Source: Pseudochelatococcus lubricantis
GTDB lineage: Bacteria > Pseudomonadota > Alphaproteobacteria > Rhizobiales > Beijerinckiaceae
DNA length: 64,000 nt
Reading direction: 5' to 3'
Assembly (NCBI RefSeq): GCF_042432495.1
Contig: NZ_JBHLXC010000002.1
Location: forward strand, 558,001-622,000
The notes under the pieces were generated by a model. That model searched no databases, was not told where the DNA came from, and was given only the letters and a program-made list of their open reading frames with translations. This document shows, piece by piece, positions 31,199 through 39,494 of this stretch; the first letter of the stretch is position 1; each line of letters begins with the position of its first letter. Position numbers and translations under genes: made by a program.

Positions 31199-31432
31199 TT
31201 ACGCTATGTCGTCTTCGTCGTCTTCCTCTTCCTCGTCATCCTCTTCCTCGACGTCGATGTCGTCCTCGTCGTCGAACAGGATGAGGGTTTCGGGCGGAAG
31301 CACGGTGTTGCGGAAGTTGTCCTCGCTGTCGGCGTACCAGACAACGGAAACGCCCTTGTCGTCGACTGCCGTGACCGTGAGTGCCGGACCGCCCGATTTG
31401 AGCATGACAACGTCGCCAACGGTGAAACTCAT
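31199..31432 (-). CDS. DUF2158 (YodC-like) small protein with acidic tail
   Basis: A 77-residue protein; ATG 31432 has a perfect GGAGGAGA ribosome site. The DUF2158 signature is complete: FTVGDVVMLKSGGPALTVTA and VSVVWYADSEDNFRNTVLPP. The last 24 residues are almost entirely Asp and Glu (FDDEDDIDVEEEDDEEEEDD). Function of the family is unknown. The acidic tail is longer than usual and may mediate binding to basic partners. The open frame further upstream is not coding. Confidence 0.85.
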   Translation of the reverse strand: MSFTVGDVVMLKSGGPALTVTAVDDKGVSVVWYADSEDNFRNTVLPPETLILFDDEDDIDVEEEDDEEEEDDEDDIA

Positions 31433-31551
31433 GTCTGTCTCCTCCCAACGAGATGGCACAAAAGACCGATGAACTGTGCGCTTTCTGGTGGAGCGAGAAG
31501 CACCCCACCACAAGCGCGCCGAACCGCGAGCCGGGCAACCTTCCGAACCGG

Positions 31552-31586
31552 AAAACGCTTTAGCACGCCCGAAAAACGCTTTAGCA
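31552..31586. repeat. Two 14-bp direct repeats in the petA upstream region
   Basis: AAAACGCTTTAGCA occurs at 31552-31565 and again at 31573-31586, exactly 21 bp apart (two helical turns), each followed by a GC-rich CGCCC/GGCCC. They lie within the 487-bp gap at 31433-31919, which otherwise has no credible gene. They could be operator sites for the DUF2158 gene or for petABC. Confidence 0.5.
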
Positions 31587-31691
31587 GGCCCATGTGACAG
31601 GTTTACGGCTAACAGCGCAAGCGCCCTGCGCGGTTTTGCCGCCAGCCTCGCGCCGCAAGGCCGGGCCTTGCTTGGCCGTGGCGAATCGCCG

Positions 31692-31742
31692 TTGCATTTT
31701 AAGACTGTTGTAGTGTAACTCTGGACATGGTTCTGGAACCAT
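31692..31742 (+). promoter_or_regulatory. Candidate petA promoter region with a 7-2-7 dyad
   Basis: An AT-rich segment with TTGCAT at 31692-31697 and TAACTC at 31716-31721 could form a weak promoter. Just downstream, ATGGTTC at 31727-31733 and GAACCAT at 31736-31742 form a perfect dyad. This would give petABC a leader of roughly 190 nt. Confidence 0.35.
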
Positions 31743-31919
31743 GCCAAAGAGCCGAAGGATGGAAATCCCGGCCGCCCGGCCGGGGGGTATCCGTCGTGCG
31801 CTCGATGCGCCGGCAAGCGGCGTATGTCGTGGTAACGCAGGTGGTTCGCGCGGTTTTCCGGTCCGGCGGTGGTTGCCGGGCACGGCGGCTGTGCGGCGGA
31901 GAACGATTTGGGGGGCAAC

Positions 31920-32480
31920 GTGGCAGAGACTGCGAGCGTAGAGCCGACACGGCGAGACTTTCTCTACATCGCGACGGGCGCCATGGGCGCAGTGGGCGCT
32001 GCCGCGCTTGCCTGGCCGTTTATCAACCAGATGAACCCGGACGCCTCAACGCTGGCGCTGAGTTCGGTGGAGGTCGACGTCGGGCAGGTCGCCGAAGGGC
32101 AGAGCATCACGGTGAAATGGCGCGGCAAGCCCGTGTTCATCCGCCACCGCACGCCCAAGGAGATCGAGGAAGCGAAGGCCGTCCAGATCAGCGACCTCGT
32201 CGACCCCCTGGCCCGTAACGGCAACCTGCCCGCCGACGCGCCGGCGAGCGACACCAACCGCGCCGCCGAGGGCAAGGAAGCCTGGCTCGTCATGATCGGC
32301 ATCTGCACGCATCTCGGGTGCGTCCCCCTCGGCAGCCAGGGCGACTACGATGGCTGGTTCTGCCCCTGCCATGGTTCGCACTACGATTCGGCCGGGCGCA
32401 TCCGGCGCGGGCCCGCGCCGGAGAACATGCACATTCCGGCCTATCAGTTCGTCTCCGATACGGCGATCCGTATCGGTTGA
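31920..32480 (+). CDS. petA: Ubiquinol-cytochrome c reductase iron-sulfur (Rieske) subunit
   Basis: A 186-residue protein starting at GTG 31920 behind GGGGGG. A twin-arginine-type anchor is present (TRRDFLYIATGAMGAVGAAA), leaving one N-terminal membrane helix. The [2Fe-2S] ligands are C129 and H131 (CTHLGC) and C148 and H151 (CPCHGSH). It passes electrons from ubiquinol to cytochrome c1 on the periplasmic face. It is the first gene of petABC. Confidence 0.95.
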   Translation: MAETASVEPTRRDFLYIATGAMGAVGAAALAWPFINQMNPDASTLALSSVEVDVGQVAEGQSITVKWRGKPVFIRHRTPKEIEEAKAVQISDLVDPLARNGNLPADAPASDTNRAAEGKEAWLVMIGICTHLGCVPLGSQGDYDGWFCPCHGSHYDSAGRIRRGPAPENMHIPAYQFVSDTAIRIG

Positions 32481-32569
32481 CATGCGTACCGGTTGACTTG
32501 GGTAGACCGTTACTCGGGTAGACCGCATCCAGAACAGCGACCCCTGATGCGCTGAAGCCGAGAAGAGCC

Positions 32570-33832
32570 ATGCACGGACATTCGACCTACGTTCCCCAGA
32601 CCGGCCTGACGAAGTGGCTGGAAAGCCGGCTGCCGATCATCAGCCTCGTCCATTCGTCGTTCGTCGCCTTTCCCACGCCGCGGAACCTCAACTACCTGTG
32701 GACGTTCGGCGCGATCCTCTCCTTCATGCTGATCGCGCAGATCCTCACCGGCGTCGTGCTGGTGATGCACTACACGCCGCATGTCACGCTGGCCTTCTCG
32801 TCGGTCGAGCACATCATGCGCGACGTGAACTTCGGCTGGCTGCTGCGCTATCTGCACGCCAACGGCGCGTCGATGTTCTTCATCGCGGTCTACATCCACA
32901 TCTTCCGCGGCCTCTACTACGGCTCCTACAAGGCGCCGCGTGAGGTGCTCTGGATTCTGGGCGTCGTGATCTTCCTGCTGATGATGGCCACCGCGTTCAT
33001 GGGCTACGTGCTGCCGTGGGGCCAGATGAGCTTCTGGGGCGCGACCGTGATCACCAACCTCTTCTCGGCGCTGCCGTTCGTGGGCGATCCGATCGTGACG
33101 TGGCTGTGGGGCGGCTTCTCGGTCGACAACCCGACGCTGAACCGCTTCTTCTCCCTGCACTATCTGCTGCCGTTCATGATCGCGGGCGTGGTCGTGCTCC
33201 ACATCTGGGCGCTGCACCACGTCGGGCAGAACAACCCGACCGGCGTCGAGATCAAGGATATCCGAAAGGACTCGGTGCCCTTCACGCCGCACGCGACGAT
33301 CAAGGACATGTTCGGCGTCATCGTCTTCTTCATCTTCTTCTCGTGGTTCGTGTTCTACACGCCGAACTACCTTGGCCACGCCGACAACTATACCCAGGCC
33401 AACCCGCTGGTGACGCCCGCGCACATTGTGCCGGAATGGTACTTCCTGCCGTTCTACGCCATCCTGCGCGCCATCCCCTCCAAGCTCGGCGGCGTCATCG
33501 CAATGTTCGGCTCCATCGCCGTGCTGGCCTTCCTGCCGTGGCTCGATACGTCGAAGGTGCGCTCCGCCGTCTATCGCCCGCTCTACCGGCAGCTGTTCTG
33601 GGTGTTCGTGCTGGTGGCGATCGGCCTCGGCTATCTGGGCGCCATGCCGGCCGAAGGCGGATACGTCATCGCCTCCCGTATTCTGACGGTCTACTACTTC
33701 GCCCACTTCTTGGTCATCCTGCCGCTGCTGGGGCTCTTCGAAAAGACGAAGCCGCTCCCGAATTCGATCGCGGAGTCGGTGCTGGCGAAGCCGCAAGGCG
33801 CGGCGGTTGCAGCCGCAGGCAGTAACGTTTGA
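32570..33832 (+). CDS. petB: Cytochrome b of the bc1 complex
   Basis: A 420-residue membrane protein with eight helices. The four haem ligands lie in the second and fourth helices (LRYLHANGASMFFIAVYIHI and LPFMIAGVVVLHIWALHHVG). The quinol-site PEWY motif is present (HIVPEWYFLPFYAILRAIPS), as is the PWGQMSFWGATVITN segment. It transfers electrons through two b haems and is the proton-translocating core of complex III. It lies 89 bp after petA and 13 bp before petC. Confidence 0.97.
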   Translation: MHGHSTYVPQTGLTKWLESRLPIISLVHSSFVAFPTPRNLNYLWTFGAILSFMLIAQILTGVVLVMHYTPHVTLAFSSVEHIMRDVNFGWLLRYLHANGASMFFIAVYIHIFRGLYYGSYKAPREVLWILGVVIFLLMMATAFMGYVLPWGQMSFWGATVITNLFSALPFVGDPIVTWLWGGFSVDNPTLNRFFSLHYLLPFMIAGVVVLHIWALHHVGQNNPTGVEIKDIRKDSVPFTPHATIKDMFGVIVFFIFFSWFVFYTPNYLGHADNYTQANPLVTPAHIVPEWYFLPFYAILRAIPSKLGGVIAMFGSIAVLAFLPWLDTSKVRSAVYRPLYRQLFWVFVLVAIGLGYLGAMPAEGGYVIASRILTVYYFAHFLVILPLLGLFEKTKPLPNSIAESVLAKPQGAAVAAAGSNV

Positions 33833-33845
33833 CAGGAGGGCAGAT

Positions 33846-34838
33846 ATGTTGACGACTGTCGCAAGCGACGAAAGCTGCCTGGTTGCGCAGGGAAAGCAGG
33901 ACATGAGCCAGAACAAGCGTGTCGGCGCCGTCGCCTCGGCGGCGTCCTCCATCGGGCGCGGGCTGCGGGGCTTCCTCCTGACGCTCGGCGCCGCCGCGGG
34001 CCTTCTGGCGGGGCTGTCCCTGCCCGGTGCCGCCCCGGCGCGGGCGGCCGAGGCCATTCATCCGCCGGCGGTGTCGTGGTCGTTCGCCGGCCCATTCGGC
34101 AGCTACGACCGCGCGCAGCTCCAGCGCGGCTTCAAGATCTATCGCGAGGTCTGTTCGAGCTGCCACGCGCTGAGCCGGGTGGCGTTCCGCAACCTCTCCG
34201 AGCCGGGCGGGCCGGGTTTCACCGAGGATCAGGTGAAGGCCCTCGCCGCCACCTACCAGGTGCAGGACGGGCCGAATGACGCGGGTGACTATTTCGAGCG
34301 CCCCGGCGTTGCTTCCGACCGCTTCCCTTCGCCGTTCCCCAACGAGCAGGCGGCGCGTTCGGCCAACGGCGGCGCCTATCCGCCCGATTTCTCGCTGCTG
34401 GCCAAGGCCCGCACCTACACGCGCGGCTTCCCCACCTTCCTGTTCGACATCGTCACCCTCTATCAGGAGCAGGGGCCAGACCTGATCCACGCCATCCTCA
34501 CCGGCTACGAGGACGCGCCGGAAGGCGTGACGGTGCAGCCCGGGCAGTACTACAACAAGTTCTTTCCCGGCCACCTCATCGCGATGCCGCCGCCGCTTTC
34601 CAACGAACAGGTGGAGTTTCCGAGGGGCGAGGACGGCCGCGCCCTGGTGCCGGAGACCGTGGATCAATACGCCCGCGACGTGACCGCCTTCATGATGTGG
34701 GCCGCCGAGCCGCATCTCGAAGCGCGCAAGGCGATGGGCTTCAGGGTCATCATCTTCCTGGCCGTGTTCGCGGCGCTGCTCTACTTCACCAAGAAGAAGA
34801 TCTGGGCCAGCACCCACGCGGAAGAACACCACGCATAA
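33846..34838 (+). CDS. petC: Cytochrome c1
   Basis: A 330-residue protein from ATG 33846 with AGGAGG upstream; ATG 33903 (MSQNKRVG) is an alternative. A signal peptide ends near APARA. The haem-binding motif C103-SSC106-H107 lies in IYREVCSSCHALSRV, and the axial Met is in GHLIAMPPPLS. A C-terminal anchor (FRVIIFLAVFAALLYFTKKK) holds it in the membrane. It takes electrons from the Rieske protein and passes them to soluble cytochrome c. A strong terminator follows. Confidence 0.95.
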   Translation: MLTTVASDESCLVAQGKQDMSQNKRVGAVASAASSIGRGLRGFLLTLGAAAGLLAGLSLPGAAPARAAEAIHPPAVSWSFAGPFGSYDRAQLQRGFKIYREVCSSCHALSRVAFRNLSEPGGPGFTEDQVKALAATYQVQDGPNDAGDYFERPGVASDRFPSPFPNEQAARSANGGAYPPDFSLLAKARTYTRGFPTFLFDIVTLYQEQGPDLIHAILTGYEDAPEGVTVQPGQYYNKFFPGHLIAMPPPLSNEQVEFPRGEDGRALVPETVDQYARDVTAFMMWAAEPHLEARKAMGFRVIIFLAVFAALLYFTKKKIWASTHAEEHHA

Positions 34839-34854
34839 GCGTGAACGCTGACGA

Positions 34855-34876
34855 AAAACCCCCGCAAGGGGGTTTT
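34855..34876 (+). terminator. Rho-independent terminator of petABC
   Basis: AAAACCCCC at 34855-34863 pairs with GGGGGTTTT at 34868-34876 around loop GCAA. The symmetric A and T tracts make it potentially bidirectional. It lies 17 bp after the petC stop. Confidence 0.92.
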
Positions 34877-34965
34877 CCTGCTTGGCACGTGCCGGGAAGG
34901 CATTATTCTCGAATCATGTTCCGGCCCGCGAACCTGGCCCGCGACAATGCCGAAGGTGATTTGAC

Positions 34966-35511
34966 ATGAGCAGCAATCCGACGGCTGATCTCAGGGCGGC
35001 GATCCGCTCCATTCCCGACTATCCGCGTCCCGGGGTGATGTTTCGCGACATCACCACCCTGCTCGGCAACGCGCGGGCGTTCCGGCGGGCAGTGGACGAA
35101 CTCGTGCAGCCCTGGCCCGGTGCCAAGATCGACAAGGTAGCCGGCATCGAGGCGCGCGGCTTCATTCTCGGCGGCGCGGTCGCGCACCAGCTTTCCGCCG
35201 GCTTCGTGCCGATCCGGAAAAAGGGCAAGCTGCCGCGCGACACCGTCTCGCTCCCTTACTCGCTTGAATACGGCCTCGATGCCATCGAGATGCACCGTGA
35301 CGCCATCGACGCCGGCGAGCGGGTCATCCTCGTCGATGACCTGATCGCGACCGGCGGCACGGCGACTGCGGCAGTCGATCTGCTGCGGCGGATCGGCGCC
35401 GAGGTGGTGGCCGCTGTCTTCGTCGTTGACCTGCCCGATCTCGGGGGAGCGGAAAAGCTGCGCGCGAAAGGGGTCACCGTGCGCACGCTGGTCTCGTTCG
35501 AGGGCGAATGA
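34966..35511 (+). CDS. apt: Adenine phosphoribosyltransferase
   Basis: A 181-residue cytosolic enzyme converting adenine and PRPP to AMP. Signatures: IPDYPRPGVMFRDITTLLGN, IEARGFILGGAVAHQLSAGF and the PRPP-binding loop VILVDDLIATGGTATAAVDL. Length and motifs are standard for purine salvage Apt. The stop overlaps the start of the methyltransferase gene (ATGA at 35508-35511), so the two are translationally coupled. Confidence 0.95.
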   Translation: MSSNPTADLRAAIRSIPDYPRPGVMFRDITTLLGNARAFRRAVDELVQPWPGAKIDKVAGIEARGFILGGAVAHQLSAGFVPIRKKGKLPRDTVSLPYSLEYGLDAIEMHRDAIDAGERVILVDDLIATGGTATAAVDLLRRIGAEVVAAVFVVDLPDLGGAEKLRAKGVTVRTLVSFEGE

Positions 35512-36293
35512 CCGACGGCGACGTGACGATGGCAGACGATCGCGCCGATGTCGTCGAGGATCGCCTGTTCGCCGAGCGGCTGCGGCTTCTCCAGCCGCGC
35601 CGCGGCCACCGGGCAGGAACGGACGCCGTGCTGCTCGCTGCGGCGGTGCCGGCGGATTTCGACGGGCATATCGCCGATCTCGGGGCGGGAGTGGGCACCG
35701 TGGGGCTCGCGGCCGCGGCGCTCAATCCGCTTGCGACCGTGACGCTCGTCGAGCGCGATGTCGGCGCGGCGGCGCTGGCGCAGCGGAACATCGCGCTGAA
35801 CGCGCTGGAGGAGCGTGTGCGCCTCGCCGCCGTCGATCTGTTCGCCGCCGCCGCCCGGCAGGCGGCCGGATTGCGGGAAACGGCCGATCTGGTGCTGACG
35901 AATCCGCCCTTTCACGATGAAAACGCCGTGCGTCGCTCGCCGGACGCCGCCAGACGTTCCGCCCATGTGCTGGAAGGTGGCACGCTGGACGATTGGCTGC
36001 GGGCCTGCACCGACGTGACGCGGCCGGGCGGATGGATCGTCGCCATCCACCGGGCGGATGCGCTGCAGGGCCTGCTTGCGGCCCTGGAGGGCCGGTTCGG
36101 CGGCCTTACCGTGCGTCCCGTCCATCCGCGTGCCGACGCGCCCGCCACGCGCCTGCTGATCGCGGGCGTCAAGGGATCGCGTGCGCCGCTATGCATCCTG
36201 CCGCAACTCACGCTGCACACGGCGCAGGGGGCGTTCACGGCGCAGATGCAGGCCGTCAATCGTGGCGAGGCGCGCGTCGCCGTCAGGGCGTGA
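35508..36293 (+). CDS. TrmN6-like SAM-dependent methyltransferase
   Basis: A 261-residue protein; ATG 35508 overlaps apt, and ATG 35529 is an alternative. It starts with RRGHRAGTDAVLLAAAVPAD, then SAM motif IADLGAGVGTVGLAAAALNP and the N6-adenine catalytic motif LVLTNPPFHDENA. These are hallmarks of the YfiC/TrmN6 family, which methylates A37 of tRNA1(Val). The exact target here is inferred. The 3' end overlaps the convergent SDR gene by 11 bp. Confidence 0.85.
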   Translation: MTDGDVTMADDRADVVEDRLFAERLRLLQPRRGHRAGTDAVLLAAAVPADFDGHIADLGAGVGTVGLAAAALNPLATVTLVERDVGAAALAQRNIALNALEERVRLAAVDLFAAAARQAAGLRETADLVLTNPPFHDENAVRRSPDAARRSAHVLEGGTLDDWLRACTDVTRPGGWIVAIHRADALQGLLAALEGRFGGLTVRPVHPRADAPATRLLIAGVKGSRAPLCILPQLTLHTAQGAFTAQMQAVNRGEARVAVRA

Positions 36294-37185
36294 TCCGGGA
36301 AAGCGTCGCGGTAGCGGTGCGGCCTTCACCCTGTGCGTGGAGAGCGGCGAGCCCCTCGCGGTATGTGGGGTAGGTGAGCCGGAAGCCCGGCAGCGTCTTG
36401 AGTCGCGCGTTCGCGACCCGCTTGTTTTCCAGATGGAAGCTGCGCACCATGTCCGACAGCTCCGCCGTGGCGAAATCGACCGGCGCGGGCGGCGTAACGC
36501 CGAGTAGCCCGGCGGCGAAGGCCACGACCTCGCCCTGCGCGGCCGGCTCGTCGTCTGCCACATTGTAAATGCCGTCGGCCGTCTCGTCCCGTATCGCGGC
36601 GGCGATGGCGGCGGCGATGTCGGCGGCATGGGCACGGTTGAACACCTGTCCATCCTTCACGATGTTGCGCGCCGTGCCGGTGGCGAGGTCGCGTAAGGTG
36701 TTGCGGCCCGGTCCGTATATGCCGGGAAGCCGGAAGACGAGGCCGCGCGCGCCGGCGGCGGCGGCAAGGGCCCGCCAGCTTTCCTCGGCGGCCAGCCGGC
36801 GCATCGAGCGCGGAACACGGGTGACGGCAGGCGACATTTCGTCGACCCACGCGCCGCCGTGATCGCCGTAAACGCCGACCGTGGACAGGTAGCCGACCCA
36901 CCGCGCATGCATCTCGACGCCGCCGGAGAGCAGCAGCGAGAGCGCCGGGTCGCCCGCTTCACCCGGCGGGATGCCGGCGAGAATCGCGTCTGCGTCCGAG
37001 ATGTCGCGCAGCAGCGAATCGCTGACGGCGGTGCCGTTGAGGACGTGCGCGGCGACGCCCCGCCCCCTCAGCGCGCGCGCCTTGTCGTCCGTTCTGACCG
37101 TGCCGCCGATGCGGGAAAAGAGCGGCCGGTGCGCCTCGATCAGGGCTTGCGCCGTGTAGCCGACGCCGAAAATGAACAGCCTCAT
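36283..37185 (-). CDS. NAD-dependent epimerase/dehydratase family protein (YeeZ-like)
   Basis: A 300-residue extended SDR-type protein from ATG 37185. The N-terminus MRLFIFGVGYTAQALIE has the short GxGxxA-type nucleotide motif of YeeZ relatives. YLSTVGVYGDHGGAWVDE and FRLPGIYGPGRNTLRDL follow, then YNVADDEPAAQGEVV. The classical YxxxK pair is not evident, so enzymatic activity is uncertain. ATG overlaps the queG stop (37182-37185), making it the third gene of an fzlA-queG-SDR group. Confidence 0.8.
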   Translation of the reverse strand: MRLFIFGVGYTAQALIEAHRPLFSRIGGTVRTDDKARALRGRGVAAHVLNGTAVSDSLLRDISDADAILAGIPPGEAGDPALSLLLSGGVEMHARWVGYLSTVGVYGDHGGAWVDEMSPAVTRVPRSMRRLAAEESWRALAAAAGARGLVFRLPGIYGPGRNTLRDLATGTARNIVKDGQVFNRAHAADIAAAIAAAIRDETADGIYNVADDEPAAQGEVVAFAAGLLGVTPPAPVDFATAELSDMVRSFHLENKRVANARLKTLPGFRLTYPTYREGLAALHAQGEGRTATATLSRITP

Positions 37186-38423
37186 GCCGCACCCCTTTCG
37201 TCGAGCGCCACCTGCCACTCGGCGGCTACCTCCGCGTCGCTCTCGCGCGGGTGGTGCGTGTGGGCGAGAGCGGTGAAATCCCGCGCCGGCAGGAGCTGTG
37301 CGAGCGCCCACACGGCGGCGGCGCGCACCACGGGCGAGGGATCGTCGATGAGCGCGCGTGCCTCGTCCAGGAGGGCGGCATTGCCGGAATTGCCGATGGC
37401 GATGAGAACGTTGCGCACGAAGCGCTCGCGGCCCGTGCGCTTCACGGGCGACCCGGCGAAGCGCAGGCGGAAGGCGGCATCCGTGAGGCGAGCGAGTTCC
37501 GCCAGCGGTGGCGCCACGTTTTCTTCGCACGCGATGAGCTTCGCCTCGCGCGCGACTGCGGCGAACTTGTTCCACGGGCAGACGGCGAGGCAATCGTCGC
37601 AGCCGAACACCCGGTTGCCGATGGCGGCGCGGAACGCGCGCGGGATCGCGCCCTTGTGCTCGATGGTGAGGTAGGAGATGCAGCGGCGCGCGTCGAGCTG
37701 GTAAGGGGCAGGAAAGGCGCCGGTGGGGCAGATGTCGAGGCATCGCGTGCACGAGCCGCAATGGTCCCGCTCCGGCGTGTCGGGCGGCAGGTCGGCGGTT
37801 GTGAAGATGATGCCAAGCAGCAGCCAGCCGCCATGGTCGCGCGAGACGATGACCGAATGCTTGCCCTGCCAGCCGAGCCCGGCGGCCTGCGCGAGCGGCT
37901 TTTCCATGACGGGGGCGGTGTCGACGAACACCTTCACCTCCTCCCCCGCGCGCGAGGCGAGAAAGCCGGCGACCTGCTTGAGTTTGCCCTTGATGATGTC
38001 GTGATAGTCGCGGTTGCGCGCGTAGGCGGCGATGACGCCGTGGCTTCTGCGGGCGAGCAGCGCCATCGGGTCGTCGGCCGGGCCGTAGTTCATCGCGAGC
38101 ACAATGACGGAGCGTACCTCCGGCCACAAGGCGTGCGGCGAGGCGCGCCTGTCCGCGGTCTGGGCCATCCAGTCCATCGAGGCGTGGTGCCCGGCTGCAA
38201 GCCAGCTTTCGAGACGCGCGCCCGCCTCCGGGATTGCATCCGCGCGCGTGACGCGGACGACGTCGAAACCCTCCGCCCGCGCCCGCGCTACAAGTGCCTG
38301 CTTCAACGCGGCCCCGCCGCCGGCCGGACGGGCATCGGCAGATCGGGAGGTGGCCGGAACGGGCGAGGGGCGGATGTGCAATCGACGGGCTTTCGCGACA
38401 GGCGGCCGAAGGGGCGGCCCCAT
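37182..38423 (-). CDS. queG: Epoxyqueuosine reductase
   Basis: A 413-residue enzyme of the last step of queuosine synthesis in tRNA, reducing epoxyqueuosine with a cobalamin cofactor. Two [4Fe-4S] clusters are bound by CGSCTRCLDICPTGAF and CDDCLAVCPWNKF. The cobalamin region (MNYGPADDP, then VDTAPVMEKPLAQAAGLGW and KHSVIVSRDHG) is standard, as is a C-terminal HEAT-like repeat. The N-terminus may be over-long: the first 38 residues are Pro/Arg-rich and lack a better start. It follows fzlA by 15 bp. Confidence 0.93.
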   Translation of the reverse strand: MGPPLRPPVAKARRLHIRPSPVPATSRSADARPAGGGAALKQALVARARAEGFDVVRVTRADAIPEAGARLESWLAAGHHASMDWMAQTADRRASPHALWPEVRSVIVLAMNYGPADDPMALLARRSHGVIAAYARNRDYHDIIKGKLKQVAGFLASRAGEEVKVFVDTAPVMEKPLAQAAGLGWQGKHSVIVSRDHGGWLLLGIIFTTADLPPDTPERDHCGSCTRCLDICPTGAFPAPYQLDARRCISYLTIEHKGAIPRAFRAAIGNRVFGCDDCLAVCPWNKFAAVAREAKLIACEENVAPPLAELARLTDAAFRLRFAGSPVKRTGRERFVRNVLIAIGNSGNAALLDEARALIDDPSPVVRAAAVWALAQLLPARDFTALAHTHHPRESDAEVAAEWQVALDERGAA

Positions 38424-38438
38424 CTATATCACACCCTG

Positions 38439-39131
38439 TCAGAAATCGAGATCGGCATAGTGGGCGGCCGGCGGCATGCCCGGCACGCGGTCTGCCAGCA
38501 GGGGGCGGAATGAGGGGCGCGACTTGACCCGCGCATACCAGGCGCGGGCGGTTTCGTCCTCCTCCCACGGCACGTCGCCCAGATAGTCGACGCTCGACAG
38601 GTGGGCGGCGGCGGCGAGGTCGGCGTAGGTGAGTTCCGGCCCGGCCAGCCAGTTGCGCTTGGCGATGAGGAAGCCGATGTACTTCAGGTGATAGCGCACG
38701 TTGGCGCGCGCGGCGCGGATGGCGCTCATGTCGGGCGGGCCGCCGCCGTTGGCCACGCTGATGAAGCGCTTGTAGATCTTCTCCGTCACGAGATAGTCCG
38801 ACACTTCCGCGTGAAACTTGGTCAGGAACCAGTCCATCAGCCGGCGCACTTCCACCCGCGCGGCGGACTGCTCGGGCAGCAGGCGCCGGTTTTCGAGGCC
38901 GAGGCCGCGCGTCTCGTCCAGATATTCCGCGATGACGGCCGGGCCGGGCACCGCAAAGCCCTGTTCCTCCAGAAACACCGGCAGATTCCCGGCCGGGTTC
39001 ATGATCAGGAATTCATGGCGGCGTTCCCACGGTTTTTCCTCGATCAGGGCGGATTCGAGGCCCATCTCGGCCATGACGAGGCGAATGAAGCGCGAATGGG
39101 GGCAGAAGGGGTAGTGGAATAATGTCGCCAT
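38439..39131 (-). CDS. fzlA: FtsZ-binding GST-fold protein FzlA
   Basis: A 230-residue glutathione S-transferase-fold protein from ATG 39131 (MATLFHYPFCPHSRFIRLVM). It has the thioredoxin-like N-domain (NPAGNLPVFLEEQGFAVPGP) and the helical C-domain ending KSRPSFRPLLADRVPGMPPA then HYADLDF. That ending and DLAAAAHLSSVDYLGDVPWE match FzlA, which binds FtsZ in alphaproteobacteria and is needed for constriction, rather than a detoxifying GST. Known FzlA does not bind glutathione. Recognition is from memory of the family, so I leave some doubt. It leads an operon with queG. Confidence 0.75.
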   Translation of the reverse strand: MATLFHYPFCPHSRFIRLVMAEMGLESALIEEKPWERRHEFLIMNPAGNLPVFLEEQGFAVPGPAVIAEYLDETRGLGLENRRLLPEQSAARVEVRRLMDWFLTKFHAEVSDYLVTEKIYKRFISVANGGGPPDMSAIRAARANVRYHLKYIGFLIAKRNWLAGPELTYADLAAAAHLSSVDYLGDVPWEEDETARAWYARVKSRPSFRPLLADRVPGMPPAAHYADLDF

Positions 39132-39494
39132 CGATTCAGCCAAACGAGCCCTGGGGTGGAAGCTGCGGTGCCGCACCGCGCGTGCGGTGTCGACAGATCA
39201 ACACATGCGCGGGGGAATCCTGCAAGACGATGTCAGCCATCCGGGTTGTCAGCCCACTCATAGAGCCGGCTCGCGGTGTGAACAACCGATTTTATGCGCT
39301 GCTGCCGGCCTAAGCGAGTATGTCATTAAAGGTTCGCTAACGCTACACCGGCAGAACGTTAGCGCATGATCCCGGAAGATGGACGCCGCTTTCCGGCAGG
39401 GATCGTGCGCCCGAAAACCGGTGGGGCGCGGGACAACTGAGGGCGGCGGCACGGACCGTCGGGCGGGCGAGACATCCGCGAAAAGGGAAATATC
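39132..39494. other. Divergent intergenic region fzlA-uppP
   Basis: This 363-bp gap should hold the promoters of both flanking genes. It includes an AT-richer stretch near 39280-39360 (CGATTTTATGCG, TCATTAAAGGTTCGCTAACG) and the REP-like palindrome at 39362-39410. A short repeat, GCTAACG then CGTTAGC, lies at 39332-39364. No credible gene is present. Confidence 0.4.
39362..39410. repeat. REP-like palindrome, copy 2
   Basis: GCGCATGATCCC at 39362-39373 pairs with GGGATCGTGCGC at 39399-39410 (one G:T-type mismatch), with inner CCGGAA facing TTCCGG. It is related to the palindrome at 26431-26475 and to repeats widespread in Rhizobiales. Confidence 0.6.
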
